Positions 1-12,357 are shown, counted from the first letter of the stretch. The stretch: DNA of 64,000 nt from Punica granatum (GCF_007655135.1 NC_045132.1:9176001-9240000), one strand, 5' to 3'. The notes: a model not told the origin generated them from the letters alone. Numbers and translations are program-made.

Positions 1-600
1 AAGAATACTAGTCATCACCACTTGGTTGCCAAATGCCACATCACCATGCTTCATAAATCTGACCCGATTATATCTGTTCCCAGCAGAGCAGGATTTGATT
101 GGGTAAAAAATAAAAATAAAAATAAAACAATACAAACTAGAAACAAAAATTACATGAGAATGAAATTAATTCCCCTCTAATTAGACTACATGAATACTAA
201 TGAATACTGTTAGGGAATTAAGTCCTAAAATTTCAAAAACATAAAACAAAATCCATAGAATTTTCGTTAGAAAAGTGTTGAAAATCTTCCGATGGTACCT
301 GCGCAAATGGATGGGAAGAATGTTTTTGAGTTCTTCCAGATTCTTGCACTGATTGGATTTGGTAGAAGTTCGGCGGATTGATAAGGACCGGGGCTGATAG
401 GTTCCTCCTTGGACGAAGAAGACGATCTGGGTAAGTAGAGGGGATTAATTTTATTCCCTTGCAACTTTTGTTTCTTGTTTGTAATTTTTCTTTTTTCTTT
501 TTTACCCCAATCAAACCTTGAACAGTATGGGGAACCGATGGGGTCGGATTTATGAAGCATGATGACATGGCAGCAAACTAGCAATGACTAATTCTCTTGT
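1..600. repeat. Foldback (inverted-repeat) element at left window edge
   Basis: The first about 115 bases and the reverse complement of about 490-600 are imperfect copies of each other. Both arms carry the motif GCTTCATAAATC followed by a GACCC-like stretch and then a poly-A-rich run next to GATTGGGGTAAAAA. The arms enclose about 370 bp with open frames on the minus strand but no recognisable domain. The geometry is that of a MITE or foldback transposon. The left end lies at or beyond the window edge, so the true terminus and any target duplication cannot be seen. Confidence 0.45.
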
Positions 601-1757
601 ATGGGTGGCAATGCCACGTCAACGATATGAGAGGTTTCTATCCTATTTTAAATTTAAAAAGAGAGGTGTCATTATTTTTTTCGCAAATCACAAGAGGTAT
701 AGCTGGAATTTATAAAAAAAAATAGCATGCTTAGCGTGAATATAATCGTGCCGTATCATAAATGGGTGATTAGCTGAGCATGACTGATAAATTGACCGTG
801 CCCCATATCCGTGGGAGATCCTACTTGACATGGTACGGTAAGCAAGCTACTAAATTTGGCAGGTGGATACCTATATTCATTCAGATTGTTAATGCCAGAG
901 ATACATTTATTCATTCAATACATGAGTGGTCTTGAAGGAAATTCAATGTCAATGTCAAGTTTTCAATTTCAAAGATTGTTGATTGATCGCTCACTTTTGG
1001 ACCATGTACATCCTTGCCCTAATAGCGTCTCACACAGCTGGATAGATATCAAATAAAGCCATTTATTGTATTAAACCGCCATCTTGTAACGTTTTTATCT
1101 GTGTCATGTGTCACTCGATCATTTATTGGATCATATTCATGTTCATCTTCCAAATACAATCATTAAATGGATAGTGTTCATGCTAGACAACCAATTTGTA
1201 CTGGGGCTCGACACAGATTGCCATGAGCTATGAGCATGGATTGCCAGCTCCGATCAATAGGATACATACCGAAAGAATATTATCGACCAACAATATCCTC
1301 CTTTTTTGCCTTTGACAGCTTACATTAGCAACAATTCTAGCGAGAAAAGGTTGCATTTTTGGTTAATAGTTTTGACCAAAACTAGTATAATTAGGTATGG
1401 CATGATGAGGATCAAAACAAATGGCCAATATGGCCAACCCAAATTATGTTCCCTTTGGGGTCCTTCACTTATTAGAAGTATGGAATAATTTCTGTGGATG
1501 ACCAATTAAATTCAATTAATTCTTCCCTGGTTTGGGTCATAGATACTTGATTTATACCAGAAAGCCCAAAGAGACATTAGAGCTTTGAAAACCAGTGATG
1601 GTCGGACAGGTCAAACAAATGCAGAGGAGAGTCGATGGCTGACTTGTGCTTGGGTTTCAAATTCCTTGTCTTGCCTTATACCGCTTCACCTAACTTGGGT
1701 TCAAAGCCAAGTTGAATTTCCTAGTAAGTATTACTTCTGTTTCCTTCTTTGAACCTC
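601..1757. other. Spacer upstream of the GATL gene
   Basis: No coding region, RNA gene or repeat could be supported here. The last few hundred bases must hold the promoter and 5' leader of the downstream GATL gene, but no TATA box stands out clearly enough to call. Confidence 0.6.
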
Positions 1758-2816
1758 ATGCCCTCAAAACCTCAAAATATTGAGATGATTCCGACATGTC
1801 TCCACCTCCTGCTTGTTGTCCTCCTTCACGACGCCCCTGCCACCGCCTCCATAGCAGCCTCACAACAGTTCAGAGAAGCTCCAAAGTTCTACAACTCCCC
1901 AAGCTGCCCCATCATCGACAATGGTAGCAACTGCTCCCATCAAGCAGTCCATGTTGTGATGACCCTCGACTTGGCCTACCTCCGTGGTACAATGGCTGCA
2001 ATGCTCTCCGCCCTCCAGCACTCCTCCTGCCCTGAGAACCTTCGGTTCCACTTTGTGGCTGCTGCTGCGTCCTCCCACCTCTGTGAAGTCATCTCTTCCT
2101 CCTTCCCTTACCTGAGTTTCGAGATCTACCCCTTTGACAGCTCCTCTGTCTCAGGCCATATCTCAACCTCGGTCCGTTCAGCACTTGACCACCCACTCAA
2201 CTACGCCAGGAACTACCTCCCCGACATCCTTCCCCTGTGTGTCCATAGAGCTGTCTACTTGGACTCTGATGTAATCCTAGTGGATGATATAGCCAATCTT
2301 GCTTCCACCCCGCTTGGGGGAAACTCAGTCCTCGCTGCACCTGAGTACTGCAATGCAAACCTCTCAAACTACTTCACCCCCACATTCTGGTCAAACCCGA
2401 CTCTCTCCCTAACCTTTGAGGGGCGGGGTCGGAAGCCCTGTTACTTCAACACGGGGGTGATGGTAATCGACTTAGTCCGCTGGAGGCAAGGAGATCACAC
2501 AAGAAGGATTGTAGAGTGGATGGAGCTGCAGAAGGGGATGAGGATCTACGAATTGGGCTCTCTGCCACCATTTCTCCTGGTGTTCGCTGGGAATATTGCA
2601 CCAGTGGATCGCCGCTGGAACCAGCATGGACTTGGAGGAGATAATTTATGGGGCCTTTGCCGGGATTTGCATCCGGGTCCAGTGAGCCTGCTTCACTGGA
2701 GTGGGAAGGGAAAGCCCTGGGAGAGGATCGACAGAAACCGACCATGCCCAGTTGATGTACTCTGGGCACCTTATGACCTTCTCCAAGTCCCAGTTGCTTC
2801 AAACCCTCTATTATAG
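1758..2816 (+). CDS. GATL: Galacturonosyltransferase-like (GATL) protein, glycosyltransferase family 8
   Basis: This is an intronless frame of 352 residues, the usual length and structure for plant GATL genes. The frame is open a little upstream, but the first ATG is at 1758; a second ATG at 1785 would also leave the hydrophobic N-terminus (about residues 11-26), a likely signal anchor. Visible GT8 motifs are [13 protein letters not shown] (about 65-77), the metal-binding DxD motif VYLDSDVIL (DSD at 169-171), [33 protein letters not shown] and, near the end, [11 protein letters not shown], which in GT8 enzymes lies by the nucleotide-sugar site. Family members are Golgi/ER enzymes of pectin and xylan synthesis that use UDP-sugars. 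The wording is closest to the GATL3/4/10-type branch, but the exact member and donor sugar cannot be settled here. The frame looks intact. The next gene, on the opposite strand, ends about 1.5 kb away, so the two genes converge. Confidence 0.95.
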   Translation: MPSKPQNIEMIPTCLHLLLVVLLHDAPATASIAASQQFREAPKFYNSPSCPIIDNGSNCSHQAVHVVMTLDLAYLRGTMAAMLSALQHSSCPENLRFHFVAAAASSHLCEVISSSFPYLSFEIYPFDSSSVSGHISTSVRSALDHPLNYARNYLPDILPLCVHRAVYLDSDVILVDDIANLASTPLGGNSVLAAPEYCNANLSNYFTPTFWSNPTLSLTFEGRGRKPCYFNTGVMVIDLVRWRQGDHTRRIVEWMELQKGMRIYELGSLPPFLLVFAGNIAPVDRRWNQHGLGGDNLWGLCRDLHPGPVSLLHWSGKGKPWERIDRNRPCPVDVLWAPYDLLQVPVASNPLL

Positions 2817-3338
2817 TGCCCTAACATATGTACAGCAGATGATCAACACTAAATATATCCATTTCTCCTTTTGTGATTATTGTTATGAGGATTCATGAAA
2901 TCCGCAAACTCTAGATTATACATATCGAATTGTGTTTGATTTAGCGGAATTGGAAGTCTGTTGACTGGACTGCAAAAATCAATAGAAAGTAACATGCATC
3001 AATGCTCTTAAGTTCTATCTGTAACTTTCACTTTTCTTATTACAAAGTAGTGCAGAACAGTTTTAATTTGCTGATGAAGCAATCTCGGTCTACTGGTCTG
3101 TCCAAAAGTTGTTCAGCGACACTACACGTCGCAGACACTCCGTGATTATTCAATACAAGACAATGAATTGGCAAAGTTCTACTGTCTTTGTTTTTTGTTG
3201 TCACTAATTTGAAGAAACAATGGACTTCATCTCATGAACAGTGGTTAAGACATTTTTAAAAGCTCCAATACTTTTCACTCAAGTTATTAGGCATGGAAAA
3301 GAAAAGGCACCGGTCACCTAAACAACCCTCGGACCATC
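2817..3338. other. 3' flank of the GATL gene
   Basis: This stretch should hold the GATL 3' UTR and polyadenylation site. No further gene or repeat was recognised. Confidence 0.5.
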
Positions 3339-3991
3339 CTAACAGCCTAGAATTTCTGAGAAGGGTCGTAGATCAGACCGCAGAGCAATCCCTGACTGTA
3401 CAACTCCTGAAAGGCGTTGAAACTCAAGAAAATCCAAATTCTGAATGTTGCAGGGTTGCCCCTTGAAAATGGAAGGTACTGGAGCAATCAAATTGGATTT
3501 CAAGAATGCCAAAACTTCCATGCATTATAGGGGGACTTGGGACTCCTAGAATGCCCCGACATCTGTAGAAACTGTTGGAACACCAGCGATCCTGAGAACT
3601 GCTCTAGTCGACAAGGCTGCTTGACTGTCTTAGCATATCTGGAATTTATCCGGATACCATGACAGAAGGCTTGCAAAGCTCCACCATAATTTCAACACCC
3701 AAACAATAAGGGGCCCTGCTAAATTCCATACAGCTTAAAGTGTTTTCATTAGGCCATAAACATCACTCATCATGCCAACAGGAATCCTTGAGGAATTCAT
3801 TGATGGTTCTAGCAATCTACCAGTTAGGGCTTAGAGGAATCCTTGGGGTTCTTCACATAGGGGTGCTTGAAATTTCTCAGAACAGAAGATGGCATTTTAA
3901 AGGTACAATGGGTCCCATGTTCCCTTTACAAGAACTTCAGGATCTCATACAATTTTCCCGGTCCAAGCCGTGGAGTCTGGCAATCCCGTGA
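3339..3991 (-). pseudogene. Possible degraded leucine-rich-repeat (receptor-like) fragment
   Basis: On the minus strand a short frame ending near 3339 reads like one LRR unit of a plant receptor-like protein: a leucine-spaced segment with NLIAPVPSIF followed by NIQNLDFLEF, close to the plant extracellular LRR consensus. Upstream on the same strand the reading is broken by many stops, and only scattered LRR-like phrases remain. No signal peptide, transmembrane segment or kinase is visible. I read it as a decayed relic, but chance resemblance cannot be excluded. Confidence 0.28.
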
Positions 3992-4338
3992 TTTAGGCAC
4001 CAGGCAGTAATAAACTGATGGTCCTGTAAACGTCAGTTCGCGATTTGGAGCTTTATGAGAATCTATATGTTCTCAGGTCATTCACAAAGATCTCAAAAGT
4101 AGCTCTTGGTCTCTAGGTGTTCATGGAGCAAAGCGGGAAATGGGTCATCCTCAGTTTTCCTCGAGGTGATCTCCGGAATCAAGTGCTTAAACATCCTTCT
4201 TGTCTGCTACGTGTGAAAATGACATCATCTATTAATCAAGCGCGTTGATGGTTTAGTGTACGACAAAAGTAATTGACTTCTTAACTTTTAAAGCTCTCAG
4301 TCCAGCTGCTGGAGACATACACTCGGTATTGCAGGTAA

Positions 4339-6157
4339 TTAAGAAGCTACCGCCTTCTTTTCGTCCTTGTAGTCTCCATAGCCTTCTTCGTCTGAGGGGA
4401 TCTTTTGCCTGAAGTATCTGTAATACATGTACTGCAATATGATCTATTTAGGTGCTGGTTAAGGCAATTTATGACGAAAATCCCAGATAAATTCGACTAT
4501 AGCAAAAATTGACAGCAATAGCAATAAATCAGGTGGGCAATAGAATGTTGGTCCAGCAAAGGATACGAATAAATCAAGTGCCACGCAGACGACAGCATCC
4601 AACAGCCAAGCCATGTTGGCCTTTATGTCGTCCCACTCGGTGGTCCTTACCAGAATGCTACGTGGCAGTGAAACTTGTCAGTGGCCTATATGTTTTATTC
4701 GATCCGAAACTTTCATTGAACCGAACAAGGTAATGATTATGGATTACCTTCCCACGTATGTAACATTCGCGATCAGTGCAAAGATGAACATGAGAGGATT
4801 CAGACCCTGCATTACACGTCAGAACAAAGTAAACATGAATGACTAAACTACAAGTATTATTTCGCGAATCTAAAATTAAAAGCTTCACTTCACCTCCACA
4901 CTTCCTCTTCTGATCTGTCCATTGAAAACGAAAAAGGTTCCATCAGCGTCAACCCAAGTTATAAAGTAAGAGAACAGGAAGTTGAAAAAGTTCCCCCTAA
5001 AAAATCAATCATTACTCTTAGAAGGAAAGCACAAAACATACATTTAACCAAATCTGAGGGATCCTCCCTCCCATATATATTGCTGCCATTAGCCACCCAA
5101 GCCATTGCCCGAATGCACTGTGCTCCATTCCACTTTCCTGATTCAAATCAAAAGGCACTCATATAAAAAATGCATCGATCACAAGGATATAAGTTATTTC
5201 TTTTTATATAATCTCAAGAATAATGACATTGACTATTAAAACCATCATGGTTCGTACCTGTAATAATCTCCTCCGGGTAATTCTGATATACGTGTCGGCC
5301 AAAGCGTTGCTCTGGAAGGGCAAAGTTACCGATGCAGCTAGAAATGTCCCGTAACCAGCCTAAGATCACAAAATGCGCATTACTTTTTAGCTGGATAACA
5401 TCCCAACCACTCCATTTCATGCAGAAATGTAATTCGGATTCTCAAAAGTTATAAAGCAGATTAACAACTCACAGATCGTGGGATAGGTCTAGGCTGGGTG
5501 GACTTCTTATCCGAAGAAACAGGAACTGCTTCATCGTCCGAAGATGAGTCACTGTTAACTTCTAGAGCTGATGGCCCACTCCGAGCCACCCTCATGTAGG
5601 TTCGAAATGGCGGAGTCCCACTTCCTGCCAAGGATCTAGCTGATCTGTAAAATGTATAAATACACATCACAATCTTTCCGGAAATCAATTAGCATATTCT
5701 ACCAACTTAATAGATGAAACAAAACTATCCCAAGCAAGAAAAGTCACGTCCATACGTGTAGTAGAACTCTCTGCGAGGTAGTGCCTTAGGTGAGGAGTTT
5801 GGTATCGGCATTCCTGAACGGGTAGATGTCTTAGGCCTCAGGGGCTCTTTCTCTTCCGAAACCTAGTTTACATTATCTCACAATTAGTAAGCCGGAATTC
5901 ACATATTGTTCGGGAAATAATGTTTAGCCTAATGACCTTTTGGTGGGGTTTGTTTTGACGGCACTTCCACCATCTGTAGACGTGATCATAATACACACTC
6001 TGCAACACTAACACCACCGTGCTTGTCGTATAGAGCTGTTGCACAAGAAATTTCGATATCATGAGAAATTACCTTAACGGTAAAAAGTGTGCCGAGTTAG
6101 CCCCATTCTTTTACCCATAAAAAAGTACAAATTGTTCCGACTAATTATTTGTCGCTA

Positions 6158-6193
<36 letters not shown>

Positions 6194-8723
6194 TATATGT
6201 ATGGCTTTTACTCTTTGCACGGCAAATTACTGTACTAGTGCGTGTCTATCTGAAAATTACCAAAAATTGTATCGAGTTGAGCATTCATAATTTGTTGGGC
6301 CATCGTTCGTCAGAACGCACATTGTTAATTGGGCCCTTGCGGTGGCCCACTATTAACTGGGCTTTATGGCCTAATCGAAAAATTGTGAGGCCCCCAATAG
6401 CTCAAAGTGGAAATACCAGAGTTTTGTCTTTATCCTCTCCCTCCCCCCCCCGGTTTTTTTTAATAGGAAAAAGCAGTTCCACTTGCAAAAATTTACATGT
6501 TACCCCTTGACCTCTATGGAAAAGAGAGGCATTTAGCACCTTATGGTTAATAATCCGGCCAAAATCAATCACGTGCGATGCACATGACATTTCTAAGGGG
6601 GTAATAGATTATTTAGTAGATTAATATTAAATAATAATAATAATAATAATAAAATTTCAAAACAAATAAAACAAAGAAGGCCATCGAAGAAGGGGTGGGG
6701 AGCTCCTACCAGCCACCCCACACTCCGATCGACGTCGACAGCGGGGTTAAAACTTGCCGGTAGTTTCATCGGTGAGATATAAATAGAGAAGAAAGGACAA
6801 AAAGAAGGAAATAAAGGACGTAAATAGTTCCACTTGTGTGAACTCAATATAGGAAATTCTGACCCTCGACTAAAACGATATTATTGTACCAAATCAAAAT
6901 TAGCTGATTAGTTTTTTATTCGGTTCTCTAGATCAAATATTTTTCATTCTCTCTCCATCGTCCTCAATGAAGGGCTTCTGGACTGTTCATCAATATCACG
7001 AAAAGCTTACTAAGGTTATTTGACGTGTCTTCTTTCAATATTCATGGAGTTATAGTCGTTCGCGTCATATATAGCTACAAGTACTAAATGAAACCATTCC
7101 GTTCTTTACTAAAGCACTTCATTTACTTCGTCTAATTAAACTCATATAGCTAAAACAAGTAGACATCCAACCAAAAGAATATGGATGATAAAATATATTC
7201 AACAATTTCTGGTAGATTGTCCTTTCCTCCTCTTAGGTATTTGTTTAATTAATCACATGTTTACCATCTGTGAGCACGTGTGGCAGGAGCAATAGTAATA
7301 AAAGACGAGACTAATCTTGATTTTCTGGATCCTATGAGTCTAAGACCATTTATTAAAATAATTAATACATACAAATTGGAAAACGTGAACTGAAATTTGA
7401 TATTTTATATAGAGGGAATTGTGTCTTACCAGGGCCGTGTAGAACTGAGTCGGCAACTGCAAAATTGCAACCAGACAAACAACATAAATTAAATTCATCA
7501 GATCGACCCCAAAAATCGAAAAAGAAAAATTAAAGGAGAGAGATGATGATGATGATAATATTTTTATATGGGATGACAAATGGTGGGAAGAAGGGCAATA
7601 AAGTGTGGATAAGCTTCAGAACACTGCTGTCCAGCTCTGATGTTAAATAGAAAAGCACCCAACCATCGATCATCCACCCAACTGGAACAGGATCAGCCCA
7701 GCCAGCCAGGTCAATCCACTGGACCACAGCAACATGGTCTCATCTTTTATAAACTGGTCTTGTCTCTCAGTAACTTTTTTTTTTTCTGATTTTGTAATTA
7801 ATTTCTTGGTGGCACCCGACTCACCGTAGCTGGTTCGAGGAGGCAGCCGACTAGATTAAAGATGTCCCTGCACCAGTCAAAGTACACAGTTTCCCTTGGC
7901 CTAATTAGACTGTATATTGTAAAATAAAATAGACCTTAATGATTCACCTTTTGAAGATTATATAACTATTAATCAATTAATAAAATGAGCAGACAGACAT
8001 GTTTAGTGCAGATTGCGAATCTAAAAAATGATCAAGAAAGATGCTCTGAACAACTAGGTAGCTATTTTTGGGCTTTTGAATAGGGGTCACTGTCAAATGA
8101 TCCATATATAGACTTATAATAGAGGAGATGTTTCTATTATTTATTACTAATCACTCCCCCTTTTGTTTTCGAGCAGTAGTCCGGTCTGCCACCCTTGATT
8201 CTGGAAAAACCATATTAAGAATAATTATGAAAATTACGGTATTACGGTTCAAAGTCACTCAACACCTTTGAGAGAGAGTGTTTATTTTGAATTATAAGAT
8301 AGGCCTACCGTCTCCTATAAAGAAATTGAAAATTTAATAATAAAGCATTAATAGTCCTGTTATCTGAAAGCTCTTACCAAGCTAGTGCTTTTCGATATGG
8401 CCCATTAGAAATGATTGGGTTTGATTTAATGGAGGTGGTTAAGTTTAAGATATACATAGATGCGAGCATAAAGTTAACATGTGGTCACTATAAACGTACC
8501 CGGCGATCCAAGTCATGAGGAAGGCAAGGGAGACTCCATGGCTGGACTTGGTGCGGAAGTTGGTGATGATCTGAGGGATCTCCGCAACACCCCAGCTCAC
8601 CAAACTTATTAGCCCGAACGCAAATGATATCTCATCCTTGAGGTTACACAGGCAGTCCTTGAAGTACTTCTCGACCCAGCGCACGCAGGGCTTCCTCTCC
8701 CTCAAGCAGTACGTCAAAGGCAT
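4339..8723 (-). CDS. PQ-loop repeat transporter (LAAT/PQLC2-YPQ type), 12 exons
   Basis: The gene was joined from twelve exons with GT-AG borders: 8723-8500, 7867-7825, 7456-7430, 6035-5937, 5862-5756, 5644-5473, 5359-5258, 5137-5042, 4914-4894, 4806-4748, 4657-4567, 4443-4339. Phases agree at every join and the product is 381 residues, the length expected for plant homologues. It starts MPLTYCLRERKPCVRW and ends KDEKKAVAS. The two defining PQ motifs are AEIPQIITNF (P50-Q51) and GGRIPQIWLN (P285-Q286). Other landmarks are LEPATLPTQFYTAL, VYYDHVYRWWK, a polar Ser/Asp-rich loop of about 90 residues from exons 5-6, AFGQWLGWLMAAIYMGG and YMYYRYFRQK. The family forms seven-helix proteins of the vacuole or lysosome that export basic amino acids; transport by this copy is inferred. 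Exon 3 (27 bp) and exon 9 (21 bp) are microexons that gene finders often miss. A (CT)n tract lies about 245 bp upstream of the ATG. No lesion was seen. Confidence 0.93.
6157..6199. repeat. (ATAC)n(AT)n microsatellite in PQ-loop intron 3
   Basis: This is a run of ATAC units passing into AT units inside the 1.39-kb third intron of the PQ-loop gene. The same intron also holds AAT repeats near 6636-6652. Nothing coding is seen in the intron. Confidence 0.9.
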
Positions 8724-8964
8724 CTTCCAGCCGGTATATATTATCTATCCACCTGAATCCTTCTTTTCGCGAATCTTATCGAGGATATACTGTCTTCCTG
8801 CTGTGTCGTGGTTTCGGGGCGGGGTGGATCTGAGTTTAAATAGGCAGAAGGGGAGGACTAGGAGTATCAAATGTTTTATGCGGTGTGAGGTGATATGGAT
8901 ATTCGGTCCTTCGATGCTCTAATATTGTTGTTATTGTACGTAGTAATAGAAATAGGTTTCTGTG

Positions 8965-9000
<36 letters not shown>

Positions 9001-9565
9001 GCGAGAGCATGAGAGAACACACTGCCTAAATATGGAACTGTGAGGGGAGTCTTATCGTAAGCACATTCCTCTCACGTATTCTACCAACCATCATCCGAGA
9101 AACTAATAGATATATCATGTGATATTATATGAAAAAGTTTATTATTATTTTTAAAGTATTATATCACTTATTTATAATCACTTATACTGATGCGTCGAAT
9201 AATTTTATTTTTTTTGTGAATATGTCATGTGGATATCCGTTACATAGACTGATACATTTTCCCCAGCTCCATGGATGCGGTGCCAAAGGTTTTTCTTTCT
9301 TTATTTCTTTTTTCCTTTATAAGGAGGTCATAACCTAGTAAATGAAAAAAATAAATAAATGAAAAACCATAGGAAGTCCCTGTAATTATGAGAATCAATC
9401 CTGGAATTTTTTAATTTTATGTGATAACGTGTCACTATACCATATCCATTCTCTGCCAATTTAAATTGACATATCATATCTCAGTAAGGAAAAAAAATTG
9501 ACGGACCATATCACTTTTTTTTAGCTGAATAAAAAGAGAGGGGGTGGGGTTGGGGGATGGAGGGG
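8724..9565. other. 5' flank of the PQ-loop gene
   Basis: This stretch is AT-rich with no gene. It should contain the 5' UTR and promoter of the minus-strand PQ-loop gene. Its most notable feature is the (CT)n tract at 8969-8998. Confidence 0.55.
8969..8998. repeat. (CT)n microsatellite
   Basis: About 15 uninterrupted CT units, which read as GA repeats on the coding strand of the neighbouring PQ-loop gene, roughly 245 bp upstream of its start codon. GA/CT tracts are common in plant promoters and 5' UTRs. Confidence 0.95.
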
Positions 9566-9846
9566 ATGACTAGCATAGCGATCCCTATAGGACATAATAA
9601 TATGGACCCGTGGAATGTCCGATTTGAGCCACAACTATACCAAGACCTGAGAACCTGGGCTCATCACCACAATTTCAATGATGTATCAGATGAGTACTAG
9701 CCATCCATAACTCTGTCGTCAAAAAACTATTACCGCAAACGGATTCGACAATAAATATGAGATCTTTTCTCCCTTATTTGCTTGAACCCCAGACCCAAGA
9801 CTTAAAATACTAGTGCATTATCTACTGAGCTACACCTCATCAGTTA
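9566..9846 (-). mobile_element. tRNA-derived SINE, family 1, copy 1
   Basis: Read on the minus strand, the head has an A-box-like TAGCTCAGTAGATA near 9820-9832 and a B-box-like GGGGTTCAAG about 45 nt later (near 9785). These are the internal RNA polymerase III promoter elements of tRNA-derived SINEs. A related sequence with the same order of blocks (a stretch containing CAAATAAGGGAG, then TTGCGGTA, then a GAGCCCAG block) lies at about 32088-32395. The tail boundary and target duplication are unclear. Confidence 0.5.
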
Positions 9847-10215
9847 CGAACCATATCATTTACCCGCAATTATTAGCTAAAACAAGAACTGAATTTCATA
9901 TGAAAATAATGTCCTTAGAATGATGACATTTTTCAAGTGGGGGAGAGAGAGTAAATTTAAGTTCATCCAATAATCACCTCCTAGAGCGTACATCATTCAT
10001 TTTGTTCCTTAAAATTCTGATAGCTAGATGAAAGGTTTCGATAATATGTCCCAGGTGATGATCATGAAGTCGCTACAATTGGGCTTTCGGAGTGGGATGA
10101 TGCGTTACGACACTTATTTAACAATCTAGTTCATCTTTCGGGCAGAACTTGAATTACGTGGTATGTGTAATAACATAAATGAGTATTAATTATATGTCAC
10201 GGTTCAGTTGCTTTA

Positions 10216-10576
10216 GGGTAAATTACAAAAAAAACCCAAATTTTGTAAAATGTCTCAATTTTGTCCTAAATTTTGTTTTGTAACAGAAAAAACCATAAGT
10301 TTTGTAAAATGTCTCAAAAATGACATCCGTTATAACTTCTGTCAATTTTTGCTGCTGATGGTGGGTCCCTTTAACAGTCCACGTAGGTCACACGTAGGCT
10401 GGTGGGTCCCTTTAACAGTCCACGTAGGTCACACGTAGGCAAAAATTGACGGAAGTTATAACGGATGTCATTTTTGAAACATTTTAGAAAACTTATGGTT
10501 TTTTTTGTTACAAAACAAAATTTATGATAAAACTGAGATTTTTTACAAAATTTGGATTTTTTTTTGTAATTTGCCC
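10216..10576. mobile_element. Palindromic MITE, copy 1
   Basis: Arms of about 140 bp are near-perfect reverse complements of each other, beginning GGGTAAATTACAAAAAA and ending TTTTTTGTAATTTGCCC. The loop is short. A second copy lies at 11544-11865. The small open frame inside is not a gene. The superfamily could not be assigned because the target duplication is ambiguous (a TTA-like flank). Confidence 0.8.
10360..10440. repeat. 40-bp direct duplication in the MITE loop
   Basis: Two identical 40-bp units, 10360-10399 and 10401-10440, each starting GGTGGGTCCCTTTAACAG and ending CACACGTAGGC. The sister MITE at 11544 has only one unit, so the duplication belongs to this copy. Confidence 0.9.
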
Positions 10577-11543
10577 GTTACTTTATTACTACCCGATGGG
10601 TCTCGCGAGCATTATCTATCAAATAAGATTTCTACAAAATTGTATTTCACATCCATCGGCTACAAGTAGAGGTATTCTGACCATGATCAATGATGTGTGA
10701 ATAGCCTCAATGACGAGGAATGTTGAGGTGGTTTGGCGCCTAATTCGTCTTAAATAAGTTCTTCCTTTTCAGATATTGTAAATAGAGATTATCTACAATT
10801 GGAAGGAGGTTTAGCTCTTAATGAACTGATTAGCTTGTATCTGAATTAGTTAAGACTCACGTGACTTTTGATTATCACCTAAAGGAAATAATTGGTGGGA
10901 AAAATGAAAATAAAAAAGGTAATTCAAGGACCGCAACTTGTCCTTTTCAATTCAATTTTACAGGCTGAGTCTGTATAAATTTTGTTTGTTCGTTCTTCCT
11001 TCTCGCTGTATTGCATGCTCTCTACTGGATTAGTGTACCTGATAAACACAAAATTTTGGCGCATAATGAAATCATCACCTATAAAAAGAAAATTCCATTT
11101 TAATGGATATATATCCTAAAAAGTGGAAGAGTGGCAAATAGTTCAACTGTAGTTATTTTGTATTTACCTTATATTTAGAATTTCAATTAAAGTTGAATCC
11201 TCTTGGGTCTACTTCTAATTTAAAATTCCACTCACATTTATTGAATAATATTTTGATATTATATTTTATATCATTGGAGCAAGATTTCAAATTAAGTGAT
11301 TTTTTATGTTGATTATCATAAAGATATACCAACACTTTTATCTCGGAATCTCTCAAAACAAAAAAACAAAATTAATTATTTACTACTTTCCAAATTTATG
11401 GCGTGATACGTTTCTCCAAATGAGGTCGAAAAAAGTCAAAGTAGCAGCATAATGCACACATTAGAGCCAGATCATTCGCTGAATCGTACATCCGGATCAT
11501 ATAAGAAGAGATATTAGTTGCTTTTTATTTCTTAAACAAATTA
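10577..11543. other. AT-rich spacer between the two MITE copies
   Basis: No coding region, RNA gene or clear repeat was recognised in this stretch. Confidence 0.6.
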
Positions 11544-11865
11544 GGGCAAATTACAAAAAAAAACCCAAATTTTATAAAATGTCTCAGTTTTGTCATAAAT
11601 TTTGTTTTGTAACAAAAAAAAACCATAAATTTTTTAAAATGTCTCAAAAATGACCTCCGTTATAACTTCCGTCAATTTTTGCCTACGTGTGACTTACGTG
11701 GACTGTTAAATGAACCCACTATCAGCAGCAAAAATTGACGGAAGTTATAACGGAGGTCATTTTTGAGACATTTTAGAAAACTTATGGTTTTTTTGTTACA
11801 AAACAAAATTTATGACAAAATTGAGACATTTTACAAAATTTGGATTTTTTTTTTGTAATTTACCC
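11544..11865. mobile_element. Palindromic MITE, copy 2
   Basis: Same family as 10216-10576: arms start GGGCAAATTACAAAAAA, include GTTATAACTTCCGTCAATTT, and end TTTTTGTAATTTACCC. It has a single loop unit, so it is about 40 bp shorter than copy 1. Confidence 0.8.
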
Positions 11866-12162
11866 AAAAAATTAATGATACTTTCATATTAGATAAAACA
11901 AAATATCTCTTCTTCTTTTTTTTTTAGACCCTGCTAGTCGCAATATTTTTGTGCTTTTTAATTGATTAAAAATTACTTTGCACCTTTCTAGTTTTATTGG
12001 AATTTTAAATGGGTTAGTTACAGTTAACATTATAAAAATAAATGAGAACATACAGTTACAGAGAGCAATTGATATGTCTCCAACTTTCAAAAAAAAATTG
12101 ATATGTCTCCAAAAGTACAAAATGATAGAATACTTTTAAAATTAGTGTAGGTGATTTAAGAT

Positions 12163-12357
12163 CTCAAGTTTGGAATTAGGGTAAAAGCTTACTTTGATTC
12201 ATTCAGTCAAGCCATATGTATACAATATTCCGGAGAAAATAAAGGAAATTTACCTAAGGTACGAAACATAAATCTACGGCTAATTATACGGCTAATCTAT
12301 GTAAGGAATACAAAGATAATATACATAATACACAATAGGAAGAAAATACTTCCATAA
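12163..12357 (-). repeat. 3' LTR of the old copia element
   Basis: Shares most of its length with 26490-26686, including the blocks TTCCGGAGAAAATAAAGGAA and GGAAGAAAATACTTCCATAA. Just inside is a purine-rich stretch on the minus strand (CTTGAGGGGGAG), the expected polypurine tract. Confidence 0.75.

Noticed and set aside
1306..1505. 60-residue open frames on both strands upstream of GATL
   Set aside because: Short, overlapping and featureless; probably promoter DNA.
10250..10438. 62-residue open frame
   Set aside because: Lies entirely in the MITE arm and its duplicated loop unit.
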